Origin: Vreelandella hamiltonii
Lineage (GTDB): Bacteria; Pseudomonadota; Gammaproteobacteria; Pseudomonadales; Halomonadaceae
Length of the DNA stretch: 38,096 nt
Direction: 5' to 3'
Assembly (NCBI RefSeq): GCF_014651775.1
Contig: NZ_BMXN01000031.1
Span: forward strand, 1 to 38,096
Part shown: positions 15,654-23,325 of the stretch, one piece after another
Position numbering within the stretch: position 1 is the stretch's first letter
How the letters are laid out: every line of letters starts with the position of its first letter
The notes under the pieces: generated by a model
Seen by the model: the letters and a program-made list of their open reading frames with translations, nothing else
Databases searched by the model: none
Told to the model about the DNA's origin: nothing
Program-made: the position numbers and the translations under genes

Positions 15654-17137
15654 TGTATATCGGGGTGGATTGCGGTACGCAGAGTACCAAGGTCGTGGTG
15701 GTGGATGTGGAGCGTGGCGTCATCCTGGGGGAAGGCAGCCGCCCGCACCGCCTGGACGAAGGCGAACACGGCCGCCGCGAGCAGTCGCCCGCCGAGTGGT
15801 TGGCGGCGCTCAAGGGGGCGTTTTCCGAGGCCATTCAGCGGTCGGGCATCGATGCCCGACAGGTACGCGGCATTGGCGTTTCCGGTCAACAGCATGGCAT
15901 GGTGGCCCTCGATGCCGACGGCGTGCCGGTGTATCCCGCCAAGCTGTGGTGTGATACCGAAACCAGCGCGCAAAACAGTGCGCTGGTCGAGGCGTTGGGC
16001 GGTGAAGCGGGCTGCCTGGCGAAGCTTGGCCTGGTGCTGCAAACCGGTTATACCGCCTCGAAAGTGGCTTGGCTTCGCGAGCACCACCCGGACGCCTATC
16101 AGCGTATCGCCACGCTGCTGCTGCCCCATGACTACCTGAATTTCTGGCTGACCGGTGAGCGGGTCACCGAGGCAGGCGATGCCTCGGGCACCGGTTATTT
16201 CGACACCCGTACCCAGCGCTGGCAAAAAGAGGTGTTCGCCGCCATTGCGCCAGAACTCGACCCTGAGCGCGTGCTGCCACGCCTCATCGAGCCCCGGGAG
16301 CCCGTTGGTCGAGTCCGCCCATTGGTAGCGCAAGAGCTGGGGCTGAGCGATAGCGTGATCGTCTCTTCCGGCGGTGGCGACAACATGATGGGGGCGATTG
16401 GCACCGGCAATATTACCCGTGGCTTGATTACCTTGAGCCTGGGAACCTCCGGCACGGTATGTGCCTACTCACCCGAGCCCGTGGTCTGCGACAGCGCCAT
16501 GGTGGCCAACTTCTGCGCCAGCCACGGTGGCTGGCTGCCGCTGATCTGTACCATGAACGTCACTTCGGCAACCACCCGCGTGCGCGAGTTGTTCGGGCTG
16601 GATCTGGCGGCCTTTGGCGAGCGGGTGGCCAGCGCCCCGATTGGCGCCGAAGGCGTGACGGTACTGCCGTTCTTCAACGGGGAACGGGTGCCCATGTTGC
16701 CGGATGCCTCTGGCGACTTTCTGGGCTTGACCAGCGTGAACATGACCCAGGCCAACCTGTGTCGTGGGGTGATGGAAGGCGCTACCTTTGGCCTGCGCTA
16801 CGGGCTGGAACTGTTGGGAGAACTGGCCGCGGGTACCCGCCAGATTCGGCTGATCGGCGGCGGTGCGAACAGCCCCGTGTGGCGGCAAATGGTGGCCGAC
16901 ATGACCAATACTCAAGTGATCTGCCCTGAGATCACCGATGCCGCCGCTCTGGGCGCCGCCATTCAGGCGGCCTGGTGCGACCTGGGCCCCGAGGGCGTGA
17001 GCCTGGCCTCGCTCTGCGAGCGGTTGGTGCACCTGGACGCTGCCTCACTGGCAGAGCCGGAACCCCAGCGTGTGGCCGCGTACCATGAGGCGTATCGGCG
17101 CTACCTGGCGCTGTTGGCGCAGCGTCACTCGCTTTAA
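15653..17137 (+). CDS. xylB: Xylulokinase
   Basis: The product is 494 residues of the FGGY carbohydrate kinase family. It has the phosphate-binding YIGVDCGTQSTKVVVVD start, the GVSGQQHGMVALD sugar-site motif, the second-domain LSLGTSGTV ATP loop and GGGANSPVWRQMVADM near the C-terminus. It phosphorylates D-xylulose to xylulose 5-phosphate for the pentose phosphate pathway, which makes D-arabitol or xylitol a likely growth substrate of this operon. The ATG overlaps the mtlK stop (TGATG), with AAGGAA 8 nt upstream. This is the last gene of the polyol operon. Confidence 0.94.
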   Translation: MYIGVDCGTQSTKVVVVDVERGVILGEGSRPHRLDEGEHGRREQSPAEWLAALKGAFSEAIQRSGIDARQVRGIGVSGQQHGMVALDADGVPVYPAKLWCDTETSAQNSALVEALGGEAGCLAKLGLVLQTGYTASKVAWLREHHPDAYQRIATLLLPHDYLNFWLTGERVTEAGDASGTGYFDTRTQRWQKEVFAAIAPELDPERVLPRLIEPREPVGRVRPLVAQELGLSDSVIVSSGGGDNMMGAIGTGNITRGLITLSLGTSGTVCAYSPEPVVCDSAMVANFCASHGGWLPLICTMNVTSATTRVRELFGLDLAAFGERVASAPIGAEGVTVLPFFNGERVPMLPDASGDFLGLTSVNMTQANLCRGVMEGATFGLRYGLELLGELAAGTRQIRLIGGGANSPVWRQMVADMTNTQVICPEITDAAALGAAIQAAWCDLGPEGVSLASLCERLVHLDAASLAEPEPQRVAAYHEAYRRYLALLAQRHSL

Positions 17138-17177
17138 TACCCATTGCTGCAAATGCCGTTCACTCTATGCACCATAA

Positions 17178-17210
17178 CGCCAGCGCCTGTCTCATCGACA
17201 GGCGCTGGCG
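17178..17210. terminator. Perfect 14-bp stem-loop between xylB and cynS
   Basis: CGCCAGCGCCTGTC (17178-17191) pairs with GACAGGCGCTGGCG (17197-17210) around TCATC. It lies between two convergent genes, where a bidirectional terminator is expected. No T-run follows on either side, so it may protect mRNA 3' ends or need Rho. Confidence 0.7.
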
Positions 17211-17240
17211 TGGCAGCAGGACGGGGTGGGCCCAGGCGGC

Positions 17241-17681
17241 TTACCAGGACTTATAAGGCAGGAACTTGCCGTTCAGGGTGAGCAGCACGCGGTCGCCCTT
17301 GGGGTCTTCGATCTTTTCCATCTCCATGGTGAAGTCGATGGCGCTCATGATGCCGTCGCCAAACTTCTCCTGCACGACATCCTTGAGGGTTTCACCGTAA
17401 ACGCCGACCACTTCGTACAGGCGGTAGATGAAGGGGTCCTGAGGAATGGCCTCATCCCACGCCTTGGTGGGGAAGGCGGTCAGCGCGGTGGCCACGTCGC
17501 CATCGACTTCCAGCACGTCACACAGTTTATGGGCGACATCGGCACTGGCACTGTTCATGCCGTAGCAGGCTGACGCCACCCAGACCGGCGACATGCCGAC
17601 CGCGCTGGCAATCTCGTCCCAGCTCATTTGCTTGCGTGCCTTGGCGGCCAGAAGGGTGTGACGCATTTCAAGCTTATCCAT
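17241..17681 (-). CDS. cynS: Cyanase (cyanate hydratase)
   Basis: The product is 146 residues. Catalytic residues are all present: Arg87, Glu90 (IYRLYEVVGVYG) and Ser113 (GIMSAIDF). They correspond to R96, E99 and S122 of the E. coli enzyme with a constant offset. The N-terminal helical domain (1-70) and the closing LTLNGKFLPYKSW are typical. It converts cyanate and bicarbonate to ammonia and CO2, acting as a homodecamer. It overlaps the upstream ABC ATPase gene by 8 nt and ends the cyanate operon. No carbonic anhydrase gene (cynT) is beside it, unlike E. coli. Confidence 0.97.
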   Translation of the reverse strand: MDKLEMRHTLLAAKARKQMSWDEIASAVGMSPVWVASACYGMNSASADVAHKLCDVLEVDGDVATALTAFPTKAWDEAIPQDPFIYRLYEVVGVYGETLKDVVQEKFGDGIMSAIDFTMEMEKIEDPKGDRVLLTLNGKFLPYKSW

Positions 17682-18630
17682 GACGGATCTCCTTGGGAGT
17701 AAATGTGACCAGCTTTTCTTGGGGCGGCACCGTCGTCGGTGCCGGAGTAGAGACGGGCGTGGCGCTGCCTTCTGCCAGGGTCACAGGGTTGACCGGTGTG
17801 GGGTAGCGCAGGCCCTTGCCGTCGAATTCCTGGGTACGTAGCTCACTGGAGCGGTTTACCAGGAAGTCGACGAGGTAGTTGCGAATCGTATAAAAGTGGG
17901 GATGCTTGACGATCTCCGCCCGCTGGCGCGGCCGTGGCAGGTCGATTTCGACCGCTTCGGCAATCCGCGCCTGGGGGCCGTTGGTCATCAGGAAGATACG
18001 GTCGGCCAGCAGAATGGCTTCGTCCACGTCGTGGGTGATCATGAACACGGTCTGCTGGTCCTGGCTCCAGATCTTGACCAGTTCGTCCTGGATGACGCCA
18101 CGGGTGAGGGCATCCAGGGCCCCAAAGGGCTCATCCAGCAGCAACAACTTGGGCTTGGTGGCAAACGCACGCGCGATGCTGACCCGCTGGCGCATGCCGC
18201 CAGAGAGCTGGGCGGGCTTGCGGCCGACCACTTCTTTCAAACCCACCAGGGTCAGGTATTTCATGCTGTGTTCGGTGATCTCGTGCTCGCTCCAGGCGGG
18301 CCAGCGGGCACGTACGCCAAAGCGCACGTTGTCCAGCGCGGTGAGCCAGGGCAGCAGGCTGTAGTTTTGAAACACCACGCCACGTTCGAGACTCGGCCCA
18401 TGGATCTCCTTGCCATCCATGACCATGGAGCCTTCGGAGAACTGATCCAGCCCGGCCAGCGCATTCATGATGGTGGATTTGCCACAGCCGGAGTGGCCGA
18501 TGATGCAGACGAACTCGCCCTTCTTGAGCTGAAAGCTGATGTCTTCGAAGACCGTGAGCGGTGCAGCGTCCTTGCCAGCGCCGGGGAAGCGTTTGGCGGC
18601 CTTCTGCACCTCTACAAAGGCATGACTCAT
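17674..18630 (-). CDS. Cyanate/nitrate-type ABC transporter ATP-binding protein
   Basis: The product is 318 residues. It shows Walker A GHSGCGKST, signature LSGGMRQR, Walker B LLLLDEPFGALD and switch His (ITHDVDEA), in the NrtD/CynD/SsuB-TauB-like subfamily. About 60 residues beyond the ATPase core form a Pro/Thr-rich tail (PVSTPAPTTVPPQEK). The ATG at 18630 is chosen for AAGGAG 6 nt upstream. A frame extended to 18711 would run into the permease gene. With cyanase directly downstream, cyanate is the likely cargo, though nitrate or bicarbonate relatives cannot be excluded from sequence alone. Confidence 0.94.
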   Translation of the reverse strand: MSHAFVEVQKAAKRFPGAGKDAAPLTVFEDISFQLKKGEFVCIIGHSGCGKSTIMNALAGLDQFSEGSMVMDGKEIHGPSLERGVVFQNYSLLPWLTALDNVRFGVRARWPAWSEHEITEHSMKYLTLVGLKEVVGRKPAQLSGGMRQRVSIARAFATKPKLLLLDEPFGALDALTRGVIQDELVKIWSQDQQTVFMITHDVDEAILLADRIFLMTNGPQARIAEAVEIDLPRPRQRAEIVKHPHFYTIRNYLVDFLVNRSSELRTQEFDGKGLRYPTPVNPVTLAEGSATPVSTPAPTTVPPQEKLVTFTPKEIRHG

Positions 18631-18640
18631 GACAGGCTCC

Positions 18641-19498
18641 TTATTCGGCGTAGGTGACGAAACGGGCGACATAGCCCAGCGACATATCCAGCAGCATGCC
18701 GACGACGCCAATCATCAGGATGGAAAAGATCACGCTGGTCAGGTCCAGGTTGTTCCACTCGTTCCAGACGTAGTAGCCGATGCCGGTACCACCCACGAGC
18801 ATTTCTGCGGCGACGATGACCAGCCAGGCAATACCGATGGAGATGCGCATGCCGGTCAGAATGGTCGGGGCCGCGGCGGGCAGAATGACCTTGAAGGCCG
18901 TTTGCAGCGGCGACAGTTCATGGGTGCGTGCCACGTTCACCCAATCGCTGCGCACGCCAGCCACGCCAAAGGCGGTATTGAGCAGCATCGGCCAAATGGA
19001 ACAGATAAAGATCACGAAGATGGCCGAGGCTTCGGCATCCCGAATGATGAACAGCGCCAGAGGCATCCAGGCCAAGGGAGAGATTGGCCGCAAGACCTGA
19101 ATGAACGGGTTGAGCGCTTTATATGCCAGCGGTGACATGCCAATCAGAAAGCCGATGGGGATCGCCACCACGGCGGCCATGAGATAGCCGCTGAGCACAC
19201 GATAAAGGGAGTAACCCAGTTGGATGCCGATCCCCTTGTCGTTGGGGCCTGCATCATAGAAAGGGTTGGAAAGCTGCTCCCAGGCCCGCTCGAAAATCGC
19301 CGACGGCGGGGGAACGCGGGCCGTTTCATCGGCCCCGCCCAGCAGCAGTTCGTACTCGCTCAGCTCTTCCGTGCCGCCCAGTAGCGGCGAGCGGTCGAGT
19401 CCTTCCCATAGCCCCAGCAGCACGGCAAGCAGGACGAAGGCCAACAAGGCAGCCCGTGCATTCAGGCTGATGTTCCAGTCGGTGGTGGTACGGTCCAT
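18641..19498 (-). CDS. Cyanate/nitrate-type ABC transporter permease
   Basis: The product is 285 residues, NrtB/CynB type. It has an N-terminal membrane segment (about 13-30), a periplasmic stretch, then about five further segments. The LRPISPLAWMPLALF and ARTHELSPLQTAFKVILPAAAPTI (EAA-like) motifs are typical of the family. It forms the inner-membrane channel with the neighbouring ATPase. It lies 2 bp from the binding-protein gene and 10 bp from the ATPase gene. Confidence 0.94.
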   Translation of the reverse strand: MDRTTTDWNISLNARAALLAFVLLAVLLGLWEGLDRSPLLGGTEELSEYELLLGGADETARVPPPSAIFERAWEQLSNPFYDAGPNDKGIGIQLGYSLYRVLSGYLMAAVVAIPIGFLIGMSPLAYKALNPFIQVLRPISPLAWMPLALFIIRDAEASAIFVIFICSIWPMLLNTAFGVAGVRSDWVNVARTHELSPLQTAFKVILPAAAPTILTGMRISIGIAWLVIVAAEMLVGGTGIGYYVWNEWNNLDLTSVIFSILMIGVVGMLLDMSLGYVARFVTYAE

Positions 19499-19500
19499 GA

Positions 19501-20919
19501 TTAGCTCCTGCGGATATCAAAGCTGGCCAGATACCCTTCGGGGTCGGTGTAGTCGAAGGTCTTGCCCATGATCTGGTAGTTGCGCGAGGTCTCTTCGGGG
19601 GCGTCGTAGCCCAGCTCGTTCATCACCGTGCGTGCTTCGCTGGCCAAAAAGACATCCCGGGCAATCTGCTGATAATCGACGCTGCCCTCGATGTAGCCCC
19701 AGCGCTTCATCTGGGTCAGGATCCAGACGGCCATGGAGTGCCAGGGGAAGGGGTCGAAGTCGATCCGGTCTGGCACGTTCTGAACATTGCCCAGGCCATC
19801 GGCAAAGCGTCCTGTCAGCACCTGCTCGATCACCGTGACCGGCTGGTTCAGGTAGTTGGTCGGGGCAATGGCCTCGGCGATTTCCGAACGGTTGGCTGGG
19901 TCGGAAGAGTATTGGGTGGCATCGATGATCGCCCGCAGCAGCGCGCCGTAGGTGTTGGGGTTTTGCTGGGCAAAGCGAGCGCTGGTGGCAAAGGCGCAGC
20001 ACGGGTGGCCGTCCCAGATCTCCTTGGTGAGCAGATGAATGAAGCCGATGCGCTCGAACACGGCGCGCTGATTGAACGGGTCGGGGGAGAGAAACCCATC
20101 GATGTTGCCTGCGCGCAGGTTGGCGACCATTTCGGGGGGCGGAATGACGCGAATCTGAATGTCCTGATCCGGGTCCAGGCCATGCTCGGCCACGTAGTAG
20201 CGCAGCAGGAAATTGTGCATGGAGTACTCGAAGGGCACGCCGAAGGTAAAGCCTTTCCACTGCTGCGGGTCACGCTTGTCCTGATGGTCGTTGTGCAGCA
20301 CGATGGCTTGCCCATTGACGTTCTCGATGGCAGGCGTCACGAAGGCCCGCTGGGTCGAGCCTGCCCCCAGGCTCATGGCCAGCGGCATGGGGGAGAGCAT
20401 GTGAGCGGCATCGTACCGGTCGTTCAGCGAGTTATCGCGAATCAGCGCCCAGCCAGCGGTCTTGATCACATTGACGTTCAGGCCGTAACGCTCATAAAAC
20501 CCCATGGGGTGGGCCATGATGATGGGCGTGGCGCAGGTGATCGGAATGAAGCCGATGTCCAGCTCGGTTTTCTCCAGCGGGCCGAGGTTCTCCTTGATCG
20601 CCGCCTTGATCGACTCCATGGGCAGCAGCGTGGCCAGGGCAGCCGCCGCGGTGCCGCCACCCACCAGCTTCATGAATTGCCGGCGGTGCATGTCGCTATG
20701 GCCAAAGATGCCACGAACCAGCGCGCTCTCCACGACTCGGTCCATGATCTGTTCGGCATTGCTGGGCGGCGCTTCGCCACCGGCCAGGGTGGCCTGATGG
20801 GAAGGTACGCTGGGGCGGGCAGGGTGGCACTGGTGGCAATCACACTGGCGGCCATGGATCAGCGATTGACGGTGATCGAAAGGGTTGCCGAGACTGCTGT
20901 GGTCATTGTTCTCTTTCAT
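19501..20919 (-). CDS. NrtA/CynA-type substrate-binding protein with Tat signal and N-terminal Cys/His extension
   Basis: The product is 472 residues. A Tat-type signal begins at about residue 78 (HRRQFMKLVGGGTAAAALATLL). It is followed by the CmpA/NrtA-like binding domain (TELDIGFIPITCATPIIMAHP, then GFYERYGLNVNVIK, and the WDGHPCCAF region). An extension of about 75 residues precedes the Tat motif and contains CDCHQCH. The start at 20919 is supported by GAGAGGTGA just upstream. An internal Met at about residue 60 would still keep the Tat motif. It is the first gene of the cyanate operon, read from the sigma-54-type promoter at 21004-21018. Confidence 0.9.
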   Translation of the reverse strand: MKENNDHSSLGNPFDHRQSLIHGRQCDCHQCHPARPSVPSHQATLAGGEAPPSNAEQIMDRVVESALVRGIFGHSDMHRRQFMKLVGGGTAAAALATLLPMESIKAAIKENLGPLEKTELDIGFIPITCATPIIMAHPMGFYERYGLNVNVIKTAGWALIRDNSLNDRYDAAHMLSPMPLAMSLGAGSTQRAFVTPAIENVNGQAIVLHNDHQDKRDPQQWKGFTFGVPFEYSMHNFLLRYYVAEHGLDPDQDIQIRVIPPPEMVANLRAGNIDGFLSPDPFNQRAVFERIGFIHLLTKEIWDGHPCCAFATSARFAQQNPNTYGALLRAIIDATQYSSDPANRSEIAEAIAPTNYLNQPVTVIEQVLTGRFADGLGNVQNVPDRIDFDPFPWHSMAVWILTQMKRWGYIEGSVDYQQIARDVFLASEARTVMNELGYDAPEETSRNYQIMGKTFDYTDPEGYLASFDIRRS

Positions 20920-21003
20920 GGGCGTTCACCTCTCAGGAGCAAATGGGCTTCTAGCTGCGCCGTCTTGGTGCGAAACAGAGCGTTGCGGCACTGTTTCGGT
21001 AGT

Positions 21004-21018
21004 GCGACTTGTGTGCCA
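21004..21018 (-). promoter_or_regulatory. Sigma-54 (-24/-12) promoter of the cyanate operon
   Basis: The minus strand reads TGGCAC-ACAAG-TCGC, matching TGGCAC-N5-TTGC with exact spacing and one mismatch. GG and GC fall at the -24 and -12 positions. Transcription would start near 20992, leaving a leader of about 73 nt before the ATG at 20919. A sigma-54 activator gene lies divergently next door. Confidence 0.75.
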
Positions 21019-21100
21019 CAACCGTCCGTTTTGTTTAAAGATTCATAAATTCAATGAGTTATGGTATTTGGTGGAATCTTGGAGGCCATGCTTGAAAACA

Positions 21101-21151
21101 ACGATTTTTCGTTAATAACGATATTTCGTTGTTTAAATGACGAAATATCGT
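21101..21151. promoter_or_regulatory. Three upstream activator sites, ACGA-N4-TCGT
   Basis: Three 12-bp palindromes occur at 21101-21112, 21118-21129 and 21140-21151, each ACGA-(A/T)4-TCGT. The second and third are embedded in a perfect 15-bp inverted repeat (21115-21129 with 21140-21154). They lie about 110-160 bp upstream of the predicted cyanate operon start and about 60-110 bp before the activator's own ATG. That is the normal enhancer distance for a sigma-54 activator. Confidence 0.8.
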
Positions 21152-21210
21152 TATTGGCCCGTTGTTTGTATGGGTAGTGGGTATGTCGACGCCATCGCCA
21201 GGAGATGCAG

Positions 21211-23178
21211 ATGCCCCCCATGCCCATGACGACCGAGCCGTTGATGAGCGAGCCGTCGCTCAAGCTCATGGCCAGCCATGCCCCGCTGGCCATGCTGGTG
21301 ATCGACCCGCTGGCCGATGAGCTGGTGGCTGCCAATGCGGCGGCCTGCCAACTGTTGATGCTGGAAGAGGGCGATTGGCGGGCGTCTCCGTTCAGCCATC
21401 GGTTGAGTGCCTCCTTGCCGCTTTGGGTCAGCTTTACCGATGAGGTATTGACTACCGGGCAGGCGTGGTCGGATGACCTGGTGGTGCTGGACAGCGTGCG
21501 TCAGCCACGCCGGGTAGAAGTCTTCGGTGAGCGTTTGCCGGACACCCCGCGGCTGTTGTTGACCCTGATCGATCGGCAGAAGGCCGAGCAGCGGCGCGCC
21601 CGCGCCGAGCTGGGGCGTCAGCATCGCCAGGGGGATGTAGGGTGGCAGCGCGTCGAGCAGGTGTTCGAGCGAATCGAAAGGCAGAACCAGCTGATTCTCA
21701 GCGCCGCCGGAGAGGGCATCTACGGGCTGGATGCGCAGGGCAGAACCACTTTCGTCAATCCAGCGGCCGAGCGTATTCTGGGCTGGAGCACCGAGGATAT
21801 GGTGGGCCACGATGCGCATTTGATGTTTCACCATACCCATGCCGATGGCTCTCATTTCCCGGTGCAGCAGTGCCCCATTCATGCCTCGTTCAGCGATGGC
21901 CAGGTGCACCACGTCGACGATGAAGTGTTCTGGCACAAGAACGGTGAGGCGATTCCCGTCGAGTATACGAGCACCCCCATTTTCGAGATGGGGCGGCTGG
22001 TGGGGGCCGTGGTGCTGTTTCGCGATATCCGCGAACGCAAGCGGGCAGAGCAGCAGCTGCGCGATGCCCTGGAGGAGGTCGAGTCGCTGAAGCGGCGGCT
22101 GGAGCTGGAGAACGAATACCTACAGGAGGAGATCAAGGCAGAGGTCAATCACCGCAATATCGTGGGCAACAGCCCGGCGGTGGCCAAATTGATCCAGCAG
22201 ATTGCCATGGTGGCACCGACCGGGGCCAACGTCTTGATCAGCGGTGAGTCCGGCACGGGCAAGGAGCTGATTGCCAGGGCCATTCATGCCGGGAGTGGGC
22301 GCAGCGACCGGCCGCTGATTCGGGTCAACTGTGCCGCCATACCGCGAGATCTGTTCGAAAGCGAGTTCTTTGGCCATGTCAAAGGGGCCTTTACCGGGGC
22401 GATGCAGGATCGTCCGGGGCGTTTCGAGCTGGCCCACGGCGGCACGCTGTTTCTTGACGAGGTAGGAGAAATTCCGCTGGAGCTGCAGAGCAAGCTGCTG
22501 CGCGTATTGCAGGATCAGCAGTTCGAGCGAGTGGGGGACAACCGCACCCGCGAGGTGGACGTGCGCGTGATTGCGGCCACCAACCGTGATTTGAAAGAGA
22601 TGATCGACGCTGGGCATTTCCGAGAGGATCTCTATTTCCGGCTCAACGTGTTTCCCATCGATTCAGTGCCGCTGCGCAAGCGCATCGAGGACGTGCCCTT
22701 GCTGGCGCGACATTTTCTGCACCGCGCCTGCTTGAAGTTCAACAAGCCGGGCGTGCGTATTCCTCCGGCTCAGTTGGAGCTGCTGACCCTCTACCCATGG
22801 CCTGGCAATATCCGCGAGCTCGAAAACGTCATCGAACGACAGGTGATCGTGACCCAGGACCGCCGACTCTGCTTCGACGACCTGTTGCCGCCGGAGCCCA
22901 GTGTGCCGGGGCAGGTCATGGCGGAGCGTGACAAGGGCGCCGAGCCTCTTGCCGAGACACCGATGACCGAACAGGCGCTACAGCAGCACCAGCGGGACAA
23001 CGTGCTGAAGGCGCTGGCAGCGACACAGGGCAAGATCTCTGGCGCGGGCGGGGCGGCGGAGCTATTGGGCGTCAAACCGACGACGCTGGCCTCCCGGCTG
23101 CAAAAGTGGGGCATCGACCCGCGTCGATTCAGGCGTCGTGAATGTAAAAAGCCCCCTGCCAACGGTGCATTGGACTAA
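21211..23178 (+). CDS. PAS-domain sigma-54-dependent transcriptional activator
   Basis: The product is 655 residues. A divergent PAS-like sensor (about 10-115), a linker and a clear PAS domain (about 155-275) precede a coiled coil (275-310). The AAA+ domain has Walker A GESGTGKE (345-352), the sigma-54-contacting GAFTGA (392-397) and Walker [12 protein letters not shown] Fis-type helix-turn-helix lies at the C-terminus (about 590-640). There is no receiver domain, so the signal is likely a ligand or redox state sensed by PAS. ATG 21211 is chosen because GGAG lies 6 nt upstream; the ATG at 21205 touches the ribosome site. It is divergent from the cyanate operon, whose promoter is sigma-54 type, so it is the probable activator. 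Confidence 0.93.
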   Translation: MPPMPMTTEPLMSEPSLKLMASHAPLAMLVIDPLADELVAANAAACQLLMLEEGDWRASPFSHRLSASLPLWVSFTDEVLTTGQAWSDDLVVLDSVRQPRRVEVFGERLPDTPRLLLTLIDRQKAEQRRARAELGRQHRQGDVGWQRVEQVFERIERQNQLILSAAGEGIYGLDAQGRTTFVNPAAERILGWSTEDMVGHDAHLMFHHTHADGSHFPVQQCPIHASFSDGQVHHVDDEVFWHKNGEAIPVEYTSTPIFEMGRLVGAVVLFRDIRERKRAEQQLRDALEEVESLKRRLELENEYLQEEIKAEVNHRNIVGNSPAVAKLIQQIAMVAPTGANVLISGESGTGKELIARAIHAGSGRSDRPLIRVNCAAIPRDLFESEFFGHVKGAFTGAMQDRPGRFELAHGGTLFLDEVGEIPLELQSKLLRVLQDQQFERVGDNRTREVDVRVIAATNRDLKEMIDAGHFREDLYFRLNVFPIDSVPLRKRIEDVPLLARHFLHRACLKFNKPGVRIPPAQLELLTLYPWPGNIRELENVIERQVIVTQDRRLCFDDLLPPEPSVPGQVMAERDKGAEPLAETPMTEQALQQHQRDNVLKALAATQGKISGAGGAAELLGVKPTTLASRLQKWGIDPRRFRRRECKKPPANGALD

Positions 23179-23240
23179 GGTAAAAGGTGCTGGGCTGGGC
23201 AGGCACTTTGTACACACAAATTCGCCAAGTTCAAGGCTAG

Positions 23241-23266
23241 CATACATACATGAATGTAACTATAAT
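23241..23266 (+). promoter_or_regulatory. Efflux operon promoter with AcrR-type operator
   Basis: CATACA-N4-TGAATGTAA occupies 23241-23259 and is followed at once by a perfect TATAAT -10 box (23261-23266). The operator therefore covers the spacer and -35 region, so a bound repressor would block RNA polymerase. The same 15 defined bases occur upstream of the TetR gene at 31894-31912, and the E. coli AcrR box contains the same CATACA-N4-TGAATGTA core. Confidence 0.82.
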
Positions 23267-23325
23267 GCCCACTCTTTCAGACTGGCGCTGCGCGTCTTCC
23301 AACGTTGACACCTAGAGGCAATCCC

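Noticed and set aside
17178..17210. Possible REP-type repeat family member
   Set aside because: Only one copy of this palindrome is visible in the window, so it is reported as a stem-loop only.
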